Source: Psilocybe azurescens (lineage: Eukaryota > Basidiomycota > Agaricomycetes > Agaricales > Agrocybaceae). Taken from it: a stretch of 64,000 bases of DNA. The position numbers and the translations under genes were made by a program. Below are positions 1 to 14,690 of this stretch, piece by piece (positions within the stretch are counted from its first letter, which is position 1; every line of letters starts with the position of its first letter). The notes under the pieces were generated by a model, which saw nothing but the letters and a program-made list of their open reading frames with translations, was not told where the DNA came from and made no database searches. The DNA lies in assembly GCA_023853785.1 (NCBI GenBank), contig JAJIRX010000500.1, positions 806,001 to 870,000 of the forward strand. The letters run 5' to 3'.

Positions 1-2006
1 CGAATCTCCTCCTCCTCAGCCTCTTTGGCAAGACGGGCTTGCTCGATTTTCTCCTTCTCAATTCGCTCCTGCTCGAGGCGCTCCTCGGCCTCCTTCTTGG
101 CCTTCTCCTCTGCGATCCGTTTAGCTTCGGCAGCCTCGGCCTCCTTGCGTTTACGCTCCTCCTCGTCTCGCAAGCGCTGAGCTTCCCGCTCCTCGGCCTC
201 CTTGCGTAACCGTTCCTCTTCTTCCTTGCGTAGGCGTTCAGCTTCCTTCTCTTCCTCTTCCTTGCGAATCCGCTCCTTCTCAGCCTCCTCCTCCTGTCTC
301 TTCTTCTCCTCAGCCTCCTTCGCCTTACGCTCAACTTCCTCCTTCTCCCTTCTGACTTTCTCCTCGGCCTCGGCCTTCACCCGGGCCTTCTCCTTCTCTT
401 TTGCTCCTCCTCAGCTAATCTGAGCTTTCTCTGATCTTCAGATTCTATGCGAATGCTGGCAGGTCTCCTTGTCGGCGTCCCAGGACTGCCTTGTCTATAT
501 GCGGAGCCTTGCGGGGTAGGCGTATTTGTAGTTGAGGAAGGGGCGGGATTACTTTGAGGTTCTCTAATGTGACCTCAGTGCCATCTTCCTTTTTCAGTGT
601 CACCCGTGCTCGTGGTACAAAGGTATTTGAAGTGGCATTCAGACGATTAGGTATCGAGGCAGAGGACGGAGTTGGTGGTGGGGATGTCAATCCGCCAATT
701 GAATTTGACGGATGAGAAAGGACGGGAGGTGGGTGCGGAGCGTGTACAGGGTTTGGGAGTGCCTGAGATAGTATAGGTGTACCTGGGGCTTGGAGTGATG
801 CAGGAGGATTTCTAGGAGACATTGGCATGCCGCCATGAGGAGGAAGATGTTGCCCAGGTGTTGGCGGTTGATGCTGCCCGTGGGGTGGTTGCATCGCCAT
901 TGTAGGGTACCATTGTGGTGTGTACATATAGTGCTGCTGGTCGGGTTGATAAGGCTAGAATAGAATGTATATGTAAGACTCTATGTTTGAGCGATATGAA
1001 GCAAAATGGACTTACGTAGTAGCCGCCCCAGGGCATGCCCATTTGGTGCATCTGAGGTTGCATTTGCGGTTGCATTGGGGGAGGAGGGGGCATTTGAGAA
1101 GGTTGTCCATTATGAGGATGTGGACCAAGGCGAGGTGATGGCATGCCCGTTGATGGGCCCCCATTTTGCCCCCCTTGAGACCGGGGGCCACTACCGTTAG
1201 GTAATTGTCGAGAATATTGAGGGGGAACGAGGGGGTCCACCATTTGGACCGCTGTTTTGTGGTGGTCTCATGGAGCTGGGGACAAAGGGAGTGTAGGAGT
1301 GGGCGGCAAGTGGTGTGTGTGGAGGATGGTTAGATTGGCTTTGATGTAATGGCGATTGTTGCATTGGAAGATTAACATTTCGCTGCGAAGGTGATGAAGT
1401 GTCGGAGGGTGGATTTGAGGAGGGGGCGGAAGTGGGATTTTGGAACATCTTCTTGATGTCAATTTTTGGCTTTGTCAGAGCCGCAGCTGACGTTGCAGCT
1501 GCTGGGGTGGTTGCCGATGACGACGATGACGATGATGCGGCAGACGCAACGACCGACGCTCTTGAAGAGATGGATGCCTTCCCGTTGACATGGCCAGTAG
1601 CAGGCACTGTTCCGAAGGATTTTACGACTTCGGATTTGAGAGATGGAGCGGCTGCTGGTGACGAGGATATTGGCGCTGAAACGTCATCTATTGATCCAAA
1701 AGTCACAGCTGAGCCTAGAGTGAAAAACTTCAACATGAGAGACGGGGATGGGTACGGATGATGACGGACCTTGTTTTATGGCTCCTACGTTATTTCGAGG
1801 GACACTAACGCCATCTTTGACGGGTATACCCTGACCTAGAGTACTAGGACGACGGGAATGTGTTTGGTGGGTTGGAGTGGAAGGTGCTGGTGACTGAGAG
1901 CGTGGGGAAGGCGCTGTCGCTGTCTGCGGGGGCCCCTTGCCCAAGCTGACTTTGCTGGAAGCGGAGTCGGATTCTTTGGTGCTGTTGCAGTGGAAGACTT
2001 GCTCAT
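1..2006 (-). CDS. eIF4G: eIF4G, translation initiation factor 4F scaffold (N-terminal part, cut by window edge)
   Basis: Scaffold of the cytoplasmic cap-binding complex, bridging eIF4E, eIF4A, poly(A)-binding protein and the 40S subunit. The start MSKSSTATAP is at 2006. The protein continues with a Ser/Pro/Thr-rich stretch, the segment SAVTFGSIDDVSAP that I associate with fungal eIF4G, a Pro/Gln/Met-rich region and RARVTLKKEDGTEVTLENLK. It then runs into a long Glu/Lys/Arg helix before leaving the window; the MIF4G domain must lie further left. Two introns are clear: 1715-1769 (GTCCGT...CTAG) and 955-1015 (GTAAGT...CTAG). The frame is broken four times, each time at a short homopolymer: 1928-1932, 1221-1225, 553-555 and 399-402. 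An essential gene should not carry four frameshifts, so I read these as sequence errors. Family assignment rests on N-terminal signature and composition only. Confidence 0.82.
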
Positions 2007-2745
2007 TCTACGAAAAGGGGTCGACAGAGGCAAAAGGAGATGTAATGAGCCGAAGATGGCACAGAAAGGCGAAGAAAGGGACATACGAATTGTGCAAAGA
2101 GTGAGCTTAGATTTTAGGCTTGCTTTTTTGTCGTGTGTTGAACAGAATCTCGTGTGGATCGGTCGTCAAAAATGACCTGCCAGCAGGCGAGAATGCAGCT
2201 GGAGAAGAGTAAAAGACTCGAAGAATAAATGCGACGGACGCTGGAGATAGCGAACCGGCAATAGGGAAATGTCTGTCCTGTTGGTGAGGACAGTGGACAA
2301 GGACAACAACACACTCAAAGAACCAAAAAACTCCCAGAAAGGACCCCAGTAACCCTGATTGCGTAATCACATCGCTTCCGCTCTGTGCCGTTGACTCCAT
2401 CAACTCACCCTAGCATTATCACTGTGACTCTATATCATTGTCCTTCCCACCCGATAGTAAGAGCCACTCGGAATGCTGCCTCAAAAAAGAGGGCACACAG
2501 CCCCAAACGCAGAGGGTTTAATATCACAAGTAACTAAAGCACAGCGACATCTCCTACGAGTTCGCATCTCTCAGTTGCCCAAACCCATCATGATAATGAT
2601 ATAGATGTTGTTGTTCAAAGCTTTCAATGATTGACTTGAGCGTTGAAGAACTCTAAGAATATCATGACTCATCATCAACTTTTTCCCCTTTTTGAGACAG
2701 CGCCTATAATACTCATTTACACGCTCTCTATCTCTAACAAAATTT
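2007..2745. other. Intergenic: eIF4G upstream region and GMC 3' end
   Basis: This holds the upstream region of the eIF4G gene and the 3' flank of the GMC oxidoreductase gene. Open frames here are short and resemble nothing I know. The eIF4G reading frame stays open upstream to an ATG at 2084, so a longer N-terminus or a 5'-UTR intron is possible. Confidence 0.5.
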
Positions 2746-5100
<2,355 letters not shown>

Positions 5101-6176
5101 TTTACTACTCTTGGACTAGAAGCTTCGTGCGTATTCTCGTTTATGAGGTTTTCTGGGGTCTGCGACTCCAACCGCATTAACTGCCTTCATTGCGTCGATA
5201 TGACCTACCTCATTTACTACGTCCGCGAGTATCAGGGTATATAGATGTGGCGCGCATACATTTGGAGTCCATATATGCGAATAGTTCGGTGGGCACATGT
5301 GCGACGACATATTTTTGGCCTACGGAAGCAAGCATTCGAGACATCGAAGGCACTCTGGTGAGTGTTTACTTGCCTCAAAATACGTTATTCCGGCATACTC
5401 GCTGAAGGCCAAGAAAACGATAGAAAATTCAACAAGAGGCAACTGTGAGGACTTGTCTTATTTGCTCCTCATTTAACAATTTCAGCACGTTCGGAGGTGG
5501 ATAGCAGAGAAAATCCAAGGCACGGTTGAGATCTCGAGATTGCTTTGCAAATTTGCGAACGTATAAGAGCTCCAGACTTCAGAGGAGCTCCAGAGGCTCA
5601 CATACACAGTCTGGAAGTACAAGTGGACATTCGAATTCAAGGTCATCGGACCAAAGCTGGAAGGTTGAAACTTGACGGTATCTGCCGTGCTCATAAAACA
5701 TACCCGACATCTCCGAGAGCTTTGCCGCTGAACGCACTGTTATTGATGTTTGGGAACCATAAAGAACTCTCATTATTGAATGGATTTTGGACGGATTACT
5801 CTCGACCGCATTTGAAAGCTCGACGACATTCGATTGAACAGATACGACAATTCGTCAGAATTTCAAGTATCGAGGATCATGTACAGGGCAAAAAGTTCGA
5901 AGTTTGAAGATGGGGAAATGATTGCGCAACGATCACTCACGTATTGCGGAAAAGTTGCTGGGTGAATAGCGTTCAGTGATAGAAGTTTAGAACTACTATA
6001 TAACACAAGGGTATCTTATGAAAGGTACATACAAATAGTCACGTAAAACAGCTGGGAAACACGTATGGAGAAGACGGAGAGATGTATTTATCGGTTTATA
6101 AGAAAGAACCACAATACTAGAGACAGTACAATTCAAGGGTATATCCGCAATGACGATCTGGAGACAATCATCATCG
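5101..6176. other. Intergenic, possible short gene relic
   Basis: This is the upstream region of the GMC gene and the 3' flank of the next gene. On the minus strand at about 5450-5780, fragments in different frames look protein-like, for example LYVRKFAKQSRDLNRALDF followed by CYPPPNVLKL, but they are interrupted by stops. They could be a decayed F-box-type gene. I do not call a gene. Confidence 0.3.
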
Positions 6177-8882
6177 TCAATTCGTGTTCTGGTCTTCACC
6201 TAGTAGATCCTTGATCCACTCGTCTGCAGACAAAATGCACTCGACATAATCATAGACGGTATGTTGTGGCAAGAGCACAGAGAGACTTCCGTCCTTACGG
6301 CGGTTCACCGAAACACTCGAAAGATCGGGAAGAGGTTTTCCGTGCACTTTGAAGAAACCTGTTATACTGGGCTGCCACACATCTCCAGGGCCAGGACCGC
6401 GCAAGATAAACTTGGCAGCCTCTCTGATAGCCAAAACGTAGTTAGGGTCCTCAGGCGGGGGTAGAATCACTTGAGGCCTTCTTGCGGGGTGCCAAGAGCA
6501 GTGCAGGCCACCAGACCTTTGTTGAATCATCCTGCGACTCCGAGGGATGGACGCGTCGTAGTCGCCAAGTTCCTGGCCGACATATAATAGGAGTGGCAGG
6601 AAATTGGGGTCTTTAACGTCGGGAAGGTGAATAACAGGATTGCCTTCGCGATTCCAACGAAGCGCACGGCTGTGCTCAGTGTAAGGCAGCGTGACGCTGG
6701 GGTCAAGCTTGAATAAGTCCTCCGAGGGTACGATATCGCCCGGTGGTCCGGCTCGTAAGAATCTGTATGCCCGCTGAATTTCGGAAACATAATTGGGGGC
6801 GTCAGGTTCAGGTAACTGTATGCTGGGAATTTTACTGGCACGATCCCATGTGAACACAAGCTCTGTAGCCTCGTTGAATTCTTCATCCGACTTTACGATA
6901 GATAAATATCGACGCGGAGAATGAGGTTTACTTGAATCGATAAGTTTATTGACGGGAATGCCTGGCCAGAGGCTGTGTCCGAGATATTGCTGTCCGAACG
7001 ATACAGCCTTTTTCAGGAACGAAGGAGCTGAAGAATCAAAATCAGGGGTCGCTTCGTCCCAGTGAACCTTGCGGCGCTTGCGTTGAGGTTCCTCGTCAGC
7101 GGCGACAGGCTCTGCTGGCAATTGGGTAGTATCTCCATTGGCCTTAAGCAATCGAGTGCCACTGCCACTGGCCTCAGGCAGGCGAGTACGGCTTCCACTA
7201 GCCTCAGACAGGCGAGCGCCGCTCGCACTGGTCTCAGGGTTCATTGACGTCTCCAAACTATAAAGAGTGAAGAGCTCAGCGTTGTCAATACTCAAAATAA
7301 GTTAATCAACCAACCGAGATCTTCGCTGAGCTTCGGCAAATCGGTCCTCTTCTGAAGCCAACCTGTTAATATTGTATTAGGAACGCAATGCACATTGACA
7401 TCAAAGGGTGAAAATAAATTTACAGAGCTGGGTTGGTCTGACGTTGAAGTTCGGACCATGTGCTAACAACAGAGACATAAATAAGCAAATTATCGACCCA
7501 AACGAAGGAGCAGCTCTTACCGCTTCGCCGATTTTGGAAAAGAGCTGTCGGTAAAACGTGGATCTCTGTATCAGTGACGTCTAAGTAAGCATATATCTTA
7601 TGAAAAAGGAGTGTAGATCTGACTCTTTTGCCTTTCCCTTGTCCTTGCCGACATTAAAAGGGAGCGTCGCATCGAAAAAGTCTGACCGTCTGATAAACAT
7701 AAAAAATGAGTAAATTATCCCTACATCGTAGACAGCGCTACTCTTACTCTTTCCCTTTCCCTTTCCTGCAAAAAGACAGGCAATGAATAAGGCTGTTCCG
7801 GTAATGCACAATACGGGTCTTACTCTTTCCCCTTCCCCTTTCCATTGACGTCGTTATCAGCAATGCTAGATCCAGGACCTTTCTTGGTGGTTCTGACACA
7901 GGAAATAATCAGTTTCAGTAGAAATCATGAAAAATGTACATACTTGGCTTCTTGTCTTTCTCTTTCGACCTTGTTTTCTTTTTTCGACCTTGAGCTTTGC
8001 GAAGCTTCGTTTGAGCCCACTGAATTCCTCTTTCGACAAAGTTGCAAATTCACGTTTCAGACGAGTGAGATTTGCTGCACCGATCAGTTCATCAATAGCA
8101 GCCTCGTCCACCGGTGCGTCTTCCTTGTGGGATACGTGATCGAGTTCGCGCCCTTCATGGGTCTTGTACCAGGTATTTAAGAAGTCGACCACTCTATCAG
8201 TTTTCGCTCTTTCATAAGCCAACTTTTCTTTCAGACGAGCCGCAACCATGCGTGCGTTCTTTGCGGTCTCCAAAACGACGCGGTTTTCCTCTTCGAGTTC
8301 GTTCAATTCTTTTTTGGAGGCGACTGATCAAGGCTATCGTTTCTTCGATGCTTTCTTCAGATGCTTCATCACGATCATTCTGAGGTGGCACGAGGAATGG
8401 ACCATTGATTCTGGGACGCGCACTCGTTGCAGAAGCGCCATTGGCTTCGCCGTTCGAGTCCTTCTTGGACCCTTCTGCACGAGCTAATAGTTCGTGTAAT
8501 CAGTGTGAGTCAGAGACGTGAAAAAATGGAAATATACAGTAAGGATTCATTCTGAAATGTCTTCTTGGTGAGCGCGCGGGGCCTGCTTGTGAAGAGGTCG
8601 CGGCTTGTGGTCCTTGCGATGACTTAGCTGTAACCTTCCCATTTGGTAAGTCGTCGTCCAAAGGCTGTGGTTCAGATGTCGTAGCCTGTCCGGAGGCGGC
8701 GGCCAGTTCTGCAGCTTTATCGCGCTTTCGAGCCTGTGTTTAACCATCGACGTTAGAGAATCCGACACAAATATAAGCATATGTGATGTACCTCCGAAAG
8801 CTCTCTCAGTTCCGATATATCCATTTTCTTGACCTGTTCAAGAGTTACATTTCGCCATGTCGGGCGTGGTGCGACAGCCATT
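6177..8882 (-). CDS. Uncharacterised protein: coiled coil, GKGKGK tracts and four C-terminal repeats
   Basis: I do not recognise this protein. The start MAVAPRPTWRNVTLEQVKKM is at 8882. A basic/acidic region follows, then a heptad-rich coiled coil (NELEEENRVVLETAKNARM and on), then several short exons each encoding lysine-glycine tracts such as GKGKGK. The last exon (6177 to about 7250) is open for roughly 355 residues. It carries three 10-residue repeats of the type EASGSRTRLP, a likely nuclear localisation signal (QRKRRKVHWDE) and four repeats around the motif LPxxxDPN[YF]V. I join both halves as one gene because an intron of about 60 bp (GTTGGT...TATAG) links AEAQRRSR in phase to LETSMNPETS. 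The coiled coil needs one T removed from the run 8310-8315. Exon limits between 7300 and 7950 are uncertain, and two genes (break near 7290) remain possible. Confidence 0.6.
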
Positions 8883-9939
8883 GTGATGCAATCGTCGAGG
8901 GGCTTACTGATGATGGTTGTGGTATGAGTTTAAGTTGGTGAGTGGCACAAGGTCGGGTAATTTAAAGATCTGGAATGGAAAGCATGCCCAAATACTAGGC
9001 CACAGTGCCTCGAGATAATCCTATGCGCGAACAAGGAAGCCTAATTGATCAGTGTGTGCTATTGTTGTTCATATGATAGCTTCCCGTCACTACCCTTGGC
9101 CAATAAGTAGAGCAATGCGAACACCATTTAGATGACCGAAATTCGAACTCTGATGCAGAAGTTATTAGCTTGATATTATCTCAGGTTGTAAGAAAGACGG
9201 TACGCAGAGCGACTTCAATTGTATATCCAGGATCGTGTACCCGTATCTTCAAGCGTTGGATCCTTGGTAAACCAAGAAACAAAAGTCCACATTGGAGGCA
9301 AGAAAACAAGGGAGGACAGTGTGGAGTTCCTAATCAGTTCCAACAGAAATTTAGATCGCAGATCTCTGATGGCCCATAAAGTACAACAATAGCTCATAAT
9401 TAGCTTGGCGCAACTTGAACGAGTGGCCCGGCGTGCAGATTTGGCGAAGAATGGAGAGTGCTTCGAGGGAATCACTGAGTCTAGAAAACACAATTGATTT
9501 TATGAAATACAGGACCTTTGAAATGAGTCTTAGTGGATACTGAAGAAAAGAAATAAAAAGAAATAAAAAACAGAAAATGATACCATACGACGACCTGCGT
9601 CTCCTTGTAATGAGACTTTTGAGAGTGTGAAAAGTACAATACAGCGCTGCGCTGGAGGGATAAACCAAATGGCGCGTGGGTCGCTTGTGTTAGGCTGGGG
9701 CCACTCAGGGGATACCAATTATCTCCGGCTATGATTAAGACGTCAGAACAATACCATCGCTGTTGACCGGATTTAGAATCAATATTCGAACCAGGTGAAC
9801 TCACTCTTCTTTATCTTACCACCACCACCTCTTCACATCCACTAGCGCGGGATATCACTACAAGATCTGTACCAAAGAAAGTTCGCTGCATTGATTAGCC
9901 TTCCCAATACCACCCCAAACAGAATACATCAGTACGACG
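8883..9939. other. Divergent intergenic region
   Basis: Region between two divergent genes, so it should hold both promoters. Open frames at 9170-9800 are short, contradictory between strands and not recognisable. The stretch 9540-9575 is an A-rich AAAGAAATAAAAAG-type low-complexity tract. Confidence 0.5.
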
Positions 9940-11038
9940 ATGCCTCGAGGACCCAAAGCTGCCAAAGTCGAAAGCCGCCCAGAAAGATTGGACAATGATT
10001 ACCTTCGGACTTTGACTCGGCCACAAATCCAGGGCTTAGCGAAGGTAGTTTCCATCACTTTACCTGTTTGAAAGATTCTTAATAGGCACTTTAGAATCAT
10101 GGTATCAAGGCAAACCAGAAAACGGAGGTTATCATCACCGAAATTTTGGCCAAACAGGAGGCGAAAGATCAAAGAATCACCCCTCCAGAACGTCTGGAAG
10201 TAACCAACGAGACATTCGTGGATGCACCTAAAGCCAGTCCAGAGTTAAGGGAACCAGAAATACCTCCAAAGGAGCCTGTTGCAGCAAACGGTCAGTACAT
10301 GGAACTATGTGTCGCGCAATGTATCCTGACTGACAATATACGACTAGTCATTGTACCATCCAGACTGGTATCTGCGCCCACCCAGAAGATACCGAGCCGG
10401 AGAACAAAAAGGCCTGCACCAGATCAATCATCCAGTGAAGCAGGCGCAACGAAAAGAGCAAGGAGAGGGAAACACCGGCACAACAACTTCAATCAAACCA
10501 AAATGCAGAGATTGAAAGCCAGGACCCGCCTATTGCGAGCGAGGAGCCCGTTGCTCTTCAAGAACCACCGATTCCGGCAAAGACAACTCCAATTGCTAAC
10601 GAAGAAATTCCAAACGATGGACCACAAGTTCCAAGCGGGGAAGGCCAATCTGCAAATGCAGAACAAACCTCAAATCAAACAGCGCCTGCGCCGGACATAA
10701 GTACAAGCCGCATTCCTCCAACGGTGAAGGACGTGCGCGATGTCCGAAAGATGCTTGCAACCTTGATTGAAGACCGAAAGAAAATGCAGAGTGAATTGGA
10801 GGAGACAAGATCGACACTCTCATATGCCATGGACACTTTGGATCAAGGGACGAAGTTCGTGAAGGAAATGTCGTTCAGAAGACAGCTCTACGAACGGGAC
10901 GTTGTTGACGAGATAAAGAACGGAAGGGACTTGACACCAAAGGACAGAAGTCCGAACAAGTGGTTATGGTTAGAGTTGATCAAAAGAACTGGGACGACGA
11001 CGATTGGTGAGAACGATTCTAACCCGAGTGAGGGGTGA
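9940..11038 (+). CDS. SAP-motif-like protein with C-terminal coiled coil
   Basis: Uncharacterised, probably nuclear. The start MPRGPKAAKVESRPERLDND is at 9940. Residues about 25-60 read LTRPQIQGLAK, then NHGIKANQKTEVIITEIL after the first intron (GTAGTT...TTTAG, about 10046-10094). That is the helix-turn-helix pattern of a SAP domain, a DNA-binding motif of chromatin proteins. A long acidic, proline-rich linker follows with a basic patch (SRRTKRPAPD, ATKRARRG). The C-terminal part is a predicted coiled coil (DVRKMLATLIEDRKKMQSEL), ending at the TGA at 11036-11038. The linker changes frame at about 10467-10472 (GGGAAA); removing one base joins it to the frame that carries the coiled coil. The SAP call is by eye. 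Confidence 0.65.
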
Positions 11039-11257
11039 ACGGTGACAGGCTGCCTGAAGGCAGAGGCTGAGCGTGATTGCTTGCTTGTATATATGTATTA
11101 TATTCTTTTTGTTTGATGATAATTTGAGTTACTTTCGCTGTTTATCACATATACGTGACAACAGCGCCAAGATTTCCAACTTGTTCTCGCTGTTTTCGTG
11201 TCCTTCAAGTGTGTTCCGGTCGACGGAGGTCATTATTGTCTGTTGTCTGCAGCGACC

Positions 11258-14038
11258 ATGAACATGGTGGGATCGTCGCGTCTGCGTGTTCTCTCTATTT
11301 CTGCTCTCACTTTCAGGCGCACTCTTCCGTTCGGATCACATACCCACGCGACGGTATTACTTAGCCGCCAATATACCATTCCAGCGAATGGAACTACCCC
11401 ACCTAATAGGCGAAATAAAGATCCAACAGCATCGCCCAAGAAACCAACTCACACTCAACCCAGGCCGCCACATGTCTCCCACACTCCTTCACCAACAACC
11501 TTCGAATATCCCCAAACTCGACATGAGGTCCATGAGGGAACTGCATCTATCAGCATGCCGTTTAATCCTCCTGGAGGCGGACCATCTGGTCCAGGAGCTG
11601 GAGGAGGCTTCTCATTCACCAACTCTCCTGTGTTGGATGCAATCCTCACGACCGCAATCGGACTTAGCGCTGGCAAGTCTCCTTTCCGCGTGTTCTTCAT
11701 TCACCTTGACCAAGTCCCATCCCTCTATCTTCCAGTTTTTCTAGGAGGCATCGTATACGTGAAATGGTATAAGAAGAATGTCCTCGATAAGGTAGACCTC
11801 GGATCTGCCATAATGTTATTCTATCTATTTTAAACCGACCTTCTTTCATTTTAGATAGAAAATGCTTTCGCCGCTGGCTATGACCCAGCCCTTGAGCTCG
11901 CAAAAGCACATACTACCAAGAAGGTACCACCGGACGAAAATGCAGCAGATCCCTTATTCTCTGAGGATGAACCATGGACTCAAAACTTACGCCGGAAGGA
12001 ACAGGACATCATAGACCACATCATACATGGAGAGGAAGCTGGGCACTATTTCATGCTTCTCGGTCCCAAGGTGCATCTCTACCTTTGTATTGCTCCTAGC
12101 CGTTTGTAACATTCGGATATCACTTCAGGGGTCTGGGAAAGGGACCATGATATTCGACTCTATGGCTGCATGCAATGCCGAAGGTGTATCAATGTGCGAT
12201 GCGCACCCAGATCTAGAGGTCTTCAGACTGCGACTCGGAAAAGCTCTCAACTTCGAATACAATGAAGATACGCAGACCGGCTTATTCCAAAGGAGAGATC
12301 CCAGAGAAGGTAGTTATTAGAGCACTTCCTGCGACACTTCCTCTAACCATTTCATACAGGTGGCGCTGCGTTGGACATTGAACGAGGTCAGTGTTTACAT
12401 TAGACTGCATAATACCTTATATCTTTATCTACCTTTGATGCAGCCATGAACAAACTCGAAAAGGTCGCTTTGCGCTGTGCTCCTCGTCGCGATAAGCCAT
12501 TGGTGCTGGTAATCAATAACATCCATTTCTTCCAAAACGATGAAGAAGGCAGGAACATGCTCCTCCAACTCCAACAGAAGGCAGAGGCATGGGCAGCTAG
12601 CGGTACGCTCTGAACATTTTTGGCCAATATACGAAGTCTTTTATTAAATTATCTTCACAGGTGTATTGACAATGGTGTTTAGTTCGTGAGTCTAAGCGTT
12701 ACTTTCCTCCTCGGACGTTATTGTTTACCCAAATTCACAGAGACGATTTCTGGCCATTCCACGTAATGCGTAAGTCTTCATTTAGGGGGTTGCGTCAGTC
12801 GTATGCTTACCTACTCCCCGTCAACAGGGAAAAACGGAAGCCGTATGCATGTAAGTTCAATCAATGCCACGGTGTCCGAACACATGATTGATAGCTCTCC
12901 AGGTAATCTCAGTATACGACCTGGACACTGAGGAAGCTCTACATGCGGCCGCCCGGATGCGACGTAGCACAGGCCGCTACGCCATTGAAAGCGCAGAATT
13001 CAAAGATGCTGTCGCTTTTGTCGGTGGCCGGCTATCCTATCTGAATAAGGTACTTTCAATAAAACTTCAGGAGTGATAGAACTCTGACCTTTTCTCTCCT
13101 GAATGGATAAGGTATCCAAGTCAAAGGATATGGTTGGCATGGCCAAACATCTACTAGAGGTAGAGAAAGCGTGGCTGCTAAGCCAAATAGGTATGTGCAA
13201 CGTGTTAACCCAATTCCGATTTTTTTTTTTGCTTATGTTCGTGACATCTTCCATCAGGACTTATTCCCGACTGCGATGACGATGTTATGGACGAGGTCGG
13301 TCATTATGTTAAAGCACTGGCTCAGCAATGAGCGGCTCGTTGATATTTTTTTTCTTTCTTCAGCAAAAATGGAGTTCATGCTCCTGGCTACTGCTGCACG
13401 AATTTGTGAAGCTACGAGCAGAACAATTAGCTGCTCGAGAAGAAGCTGGAGAAAGTACAGATGACCTCCCTTGCCTTCCGATACCTTACGTGCGTCTCCC
13501 TTGAATATGTAATCTCTGCTGGTGTTCTCATTATCTTGCACAGTGGAAGTGTCGACAAATCATGACGCGCGCTGATTTCATGGAAGGTGGGCATCACTCA
13601 GTCCACGGATTTGTATGGCATATATATTGACTTCACCGTCGCAGAGCTCGACCGGCTAAACATCATCTCCATAGACGTGCGTCCATTCAGGAGCAAACAT
13701 CTAACTTAGACATCTAAACCTTGCACAGATCCAGCATAATGTGCGGCCAGACTCCAATCTCATTCTCCATGCTGCGCAAGAAGTCACTCGGGAGGATGGA
13801 TTCGACGACCTTCTCAACAACGTCCGAGACAGAATTGACGAGATTGAGAGTCTCCACAGAACTCGCGAGCTTACCGTAAGCCATTTACATTGCGCCTCCC
13901 TTAACTTTCTCCCATCCACAGATGCTCATGGCTCTTTCTTTCTACCAGTTCAAAGATCTCGGCAAAGGCGACATGGTCAGACTTTCCGTCGATAAACGCG
14001 GCGAAGAACTTTTGGCGACCATCAACGACGATTCATAA
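11258..14038 (+). CDS. Mitochondrial P-loop ATPase (AAA-like), membrane anchored
   Basis: The predicted product begins with an Arg/Ser-rich mitochondrial targeting sequence (MNMVGSSRLRVLSISALTFR). It has one membrane segment (LTTAIGLSAVFLGGIVYVKW) and then an ATPase domain with Walker A LLGPKGSGKGTM. The Walker-B-like strand reads LVLVINNIHFF, with Asn where an acidic residue is usual. Later pieces include SSDDFWPFHVM, VISVYDLDTEEAL and AVAFVGGRLSYLNKV. The overall plan resembles fungal mitochondrial RNA12/Yme2-type or related STAND/AAA ATPases, but I cannot choose. There are about a dozen short introns. The one inside the membrane segment is GC-AG (GCAAGT...TTCCAG, starting near 11672), and the splice is needed to restore the frame. 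Several exons are tiny, for example DDFWPFHVM. The end is at the TAA at 14036-14038. No frameshift correction was needed. Confidence 0.78.
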
Positions 14039-14690
14039 CACACTTCCACCTTTTGAGTATTATAAAAACTCCCTACACTCATTTGACCTTATATATTTCT
14101 GATTTTCGTCTCATGTATGCTATCATTTCATTGTTATATAACTTGTTTCGTTGTACTATTCAAAGCCTATTTCATGGATTCGTAGATCGAATGTCAATAG
14201 CGAACTATTCTTTTTTGTATATTTGGATTCTTGATTTTCTTAGGATGCGATTCTCAAAGAGGAGGGGGAGTTGATGCCTATGCCAATTTGTGTGGCAAGG
14301 CAACAAACAAAGCAGTCGATTTTATTGCTCCTCCTCGTTCGTCCAATCCGTCCAAATTTTATGGACGTGACGGCGATTATGTATGATAGCTACAGCAGCC
14401 AGACTATGCGAAAATATTGAGAAACACAGAGAGCGAAAGAAAAAAGATGTAGCGGTTGTAAATGAAGAAAAAACGGACGTCGAATACTACGAAGTCGGGA
14501 AAAGGTGTACAAAACAATTGAATCATAAACAAATACGAAAAGAATTGCGTGGCGTGTGTCTGTGGTTGGCGCACTTGAAATGGCGCGGTATGGTGCTGCC
14601 CTGTGAAGGAGGGAAATTGAGATAAAGTCCGGAAAGTCGGCGGGTAAAATTCACGACTTCGACACGCGATCATTTCATTTCATCCACGAT
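14039..14690. other. Intergenic between convergent genes
   Basis: Region between two convergent 3' ends, T-rich on the plus strand near 14050-14250. The short open frames on both strands look like untranslated sequence. I see no gene. Confidence 0.55.

Noticed and set aside
202..423. Plus-strand Ser-rich frame of 73 codons
   Set aside because: It is the opposite-strand shadow of the Glu/Lys-rich helix of eIF4G.
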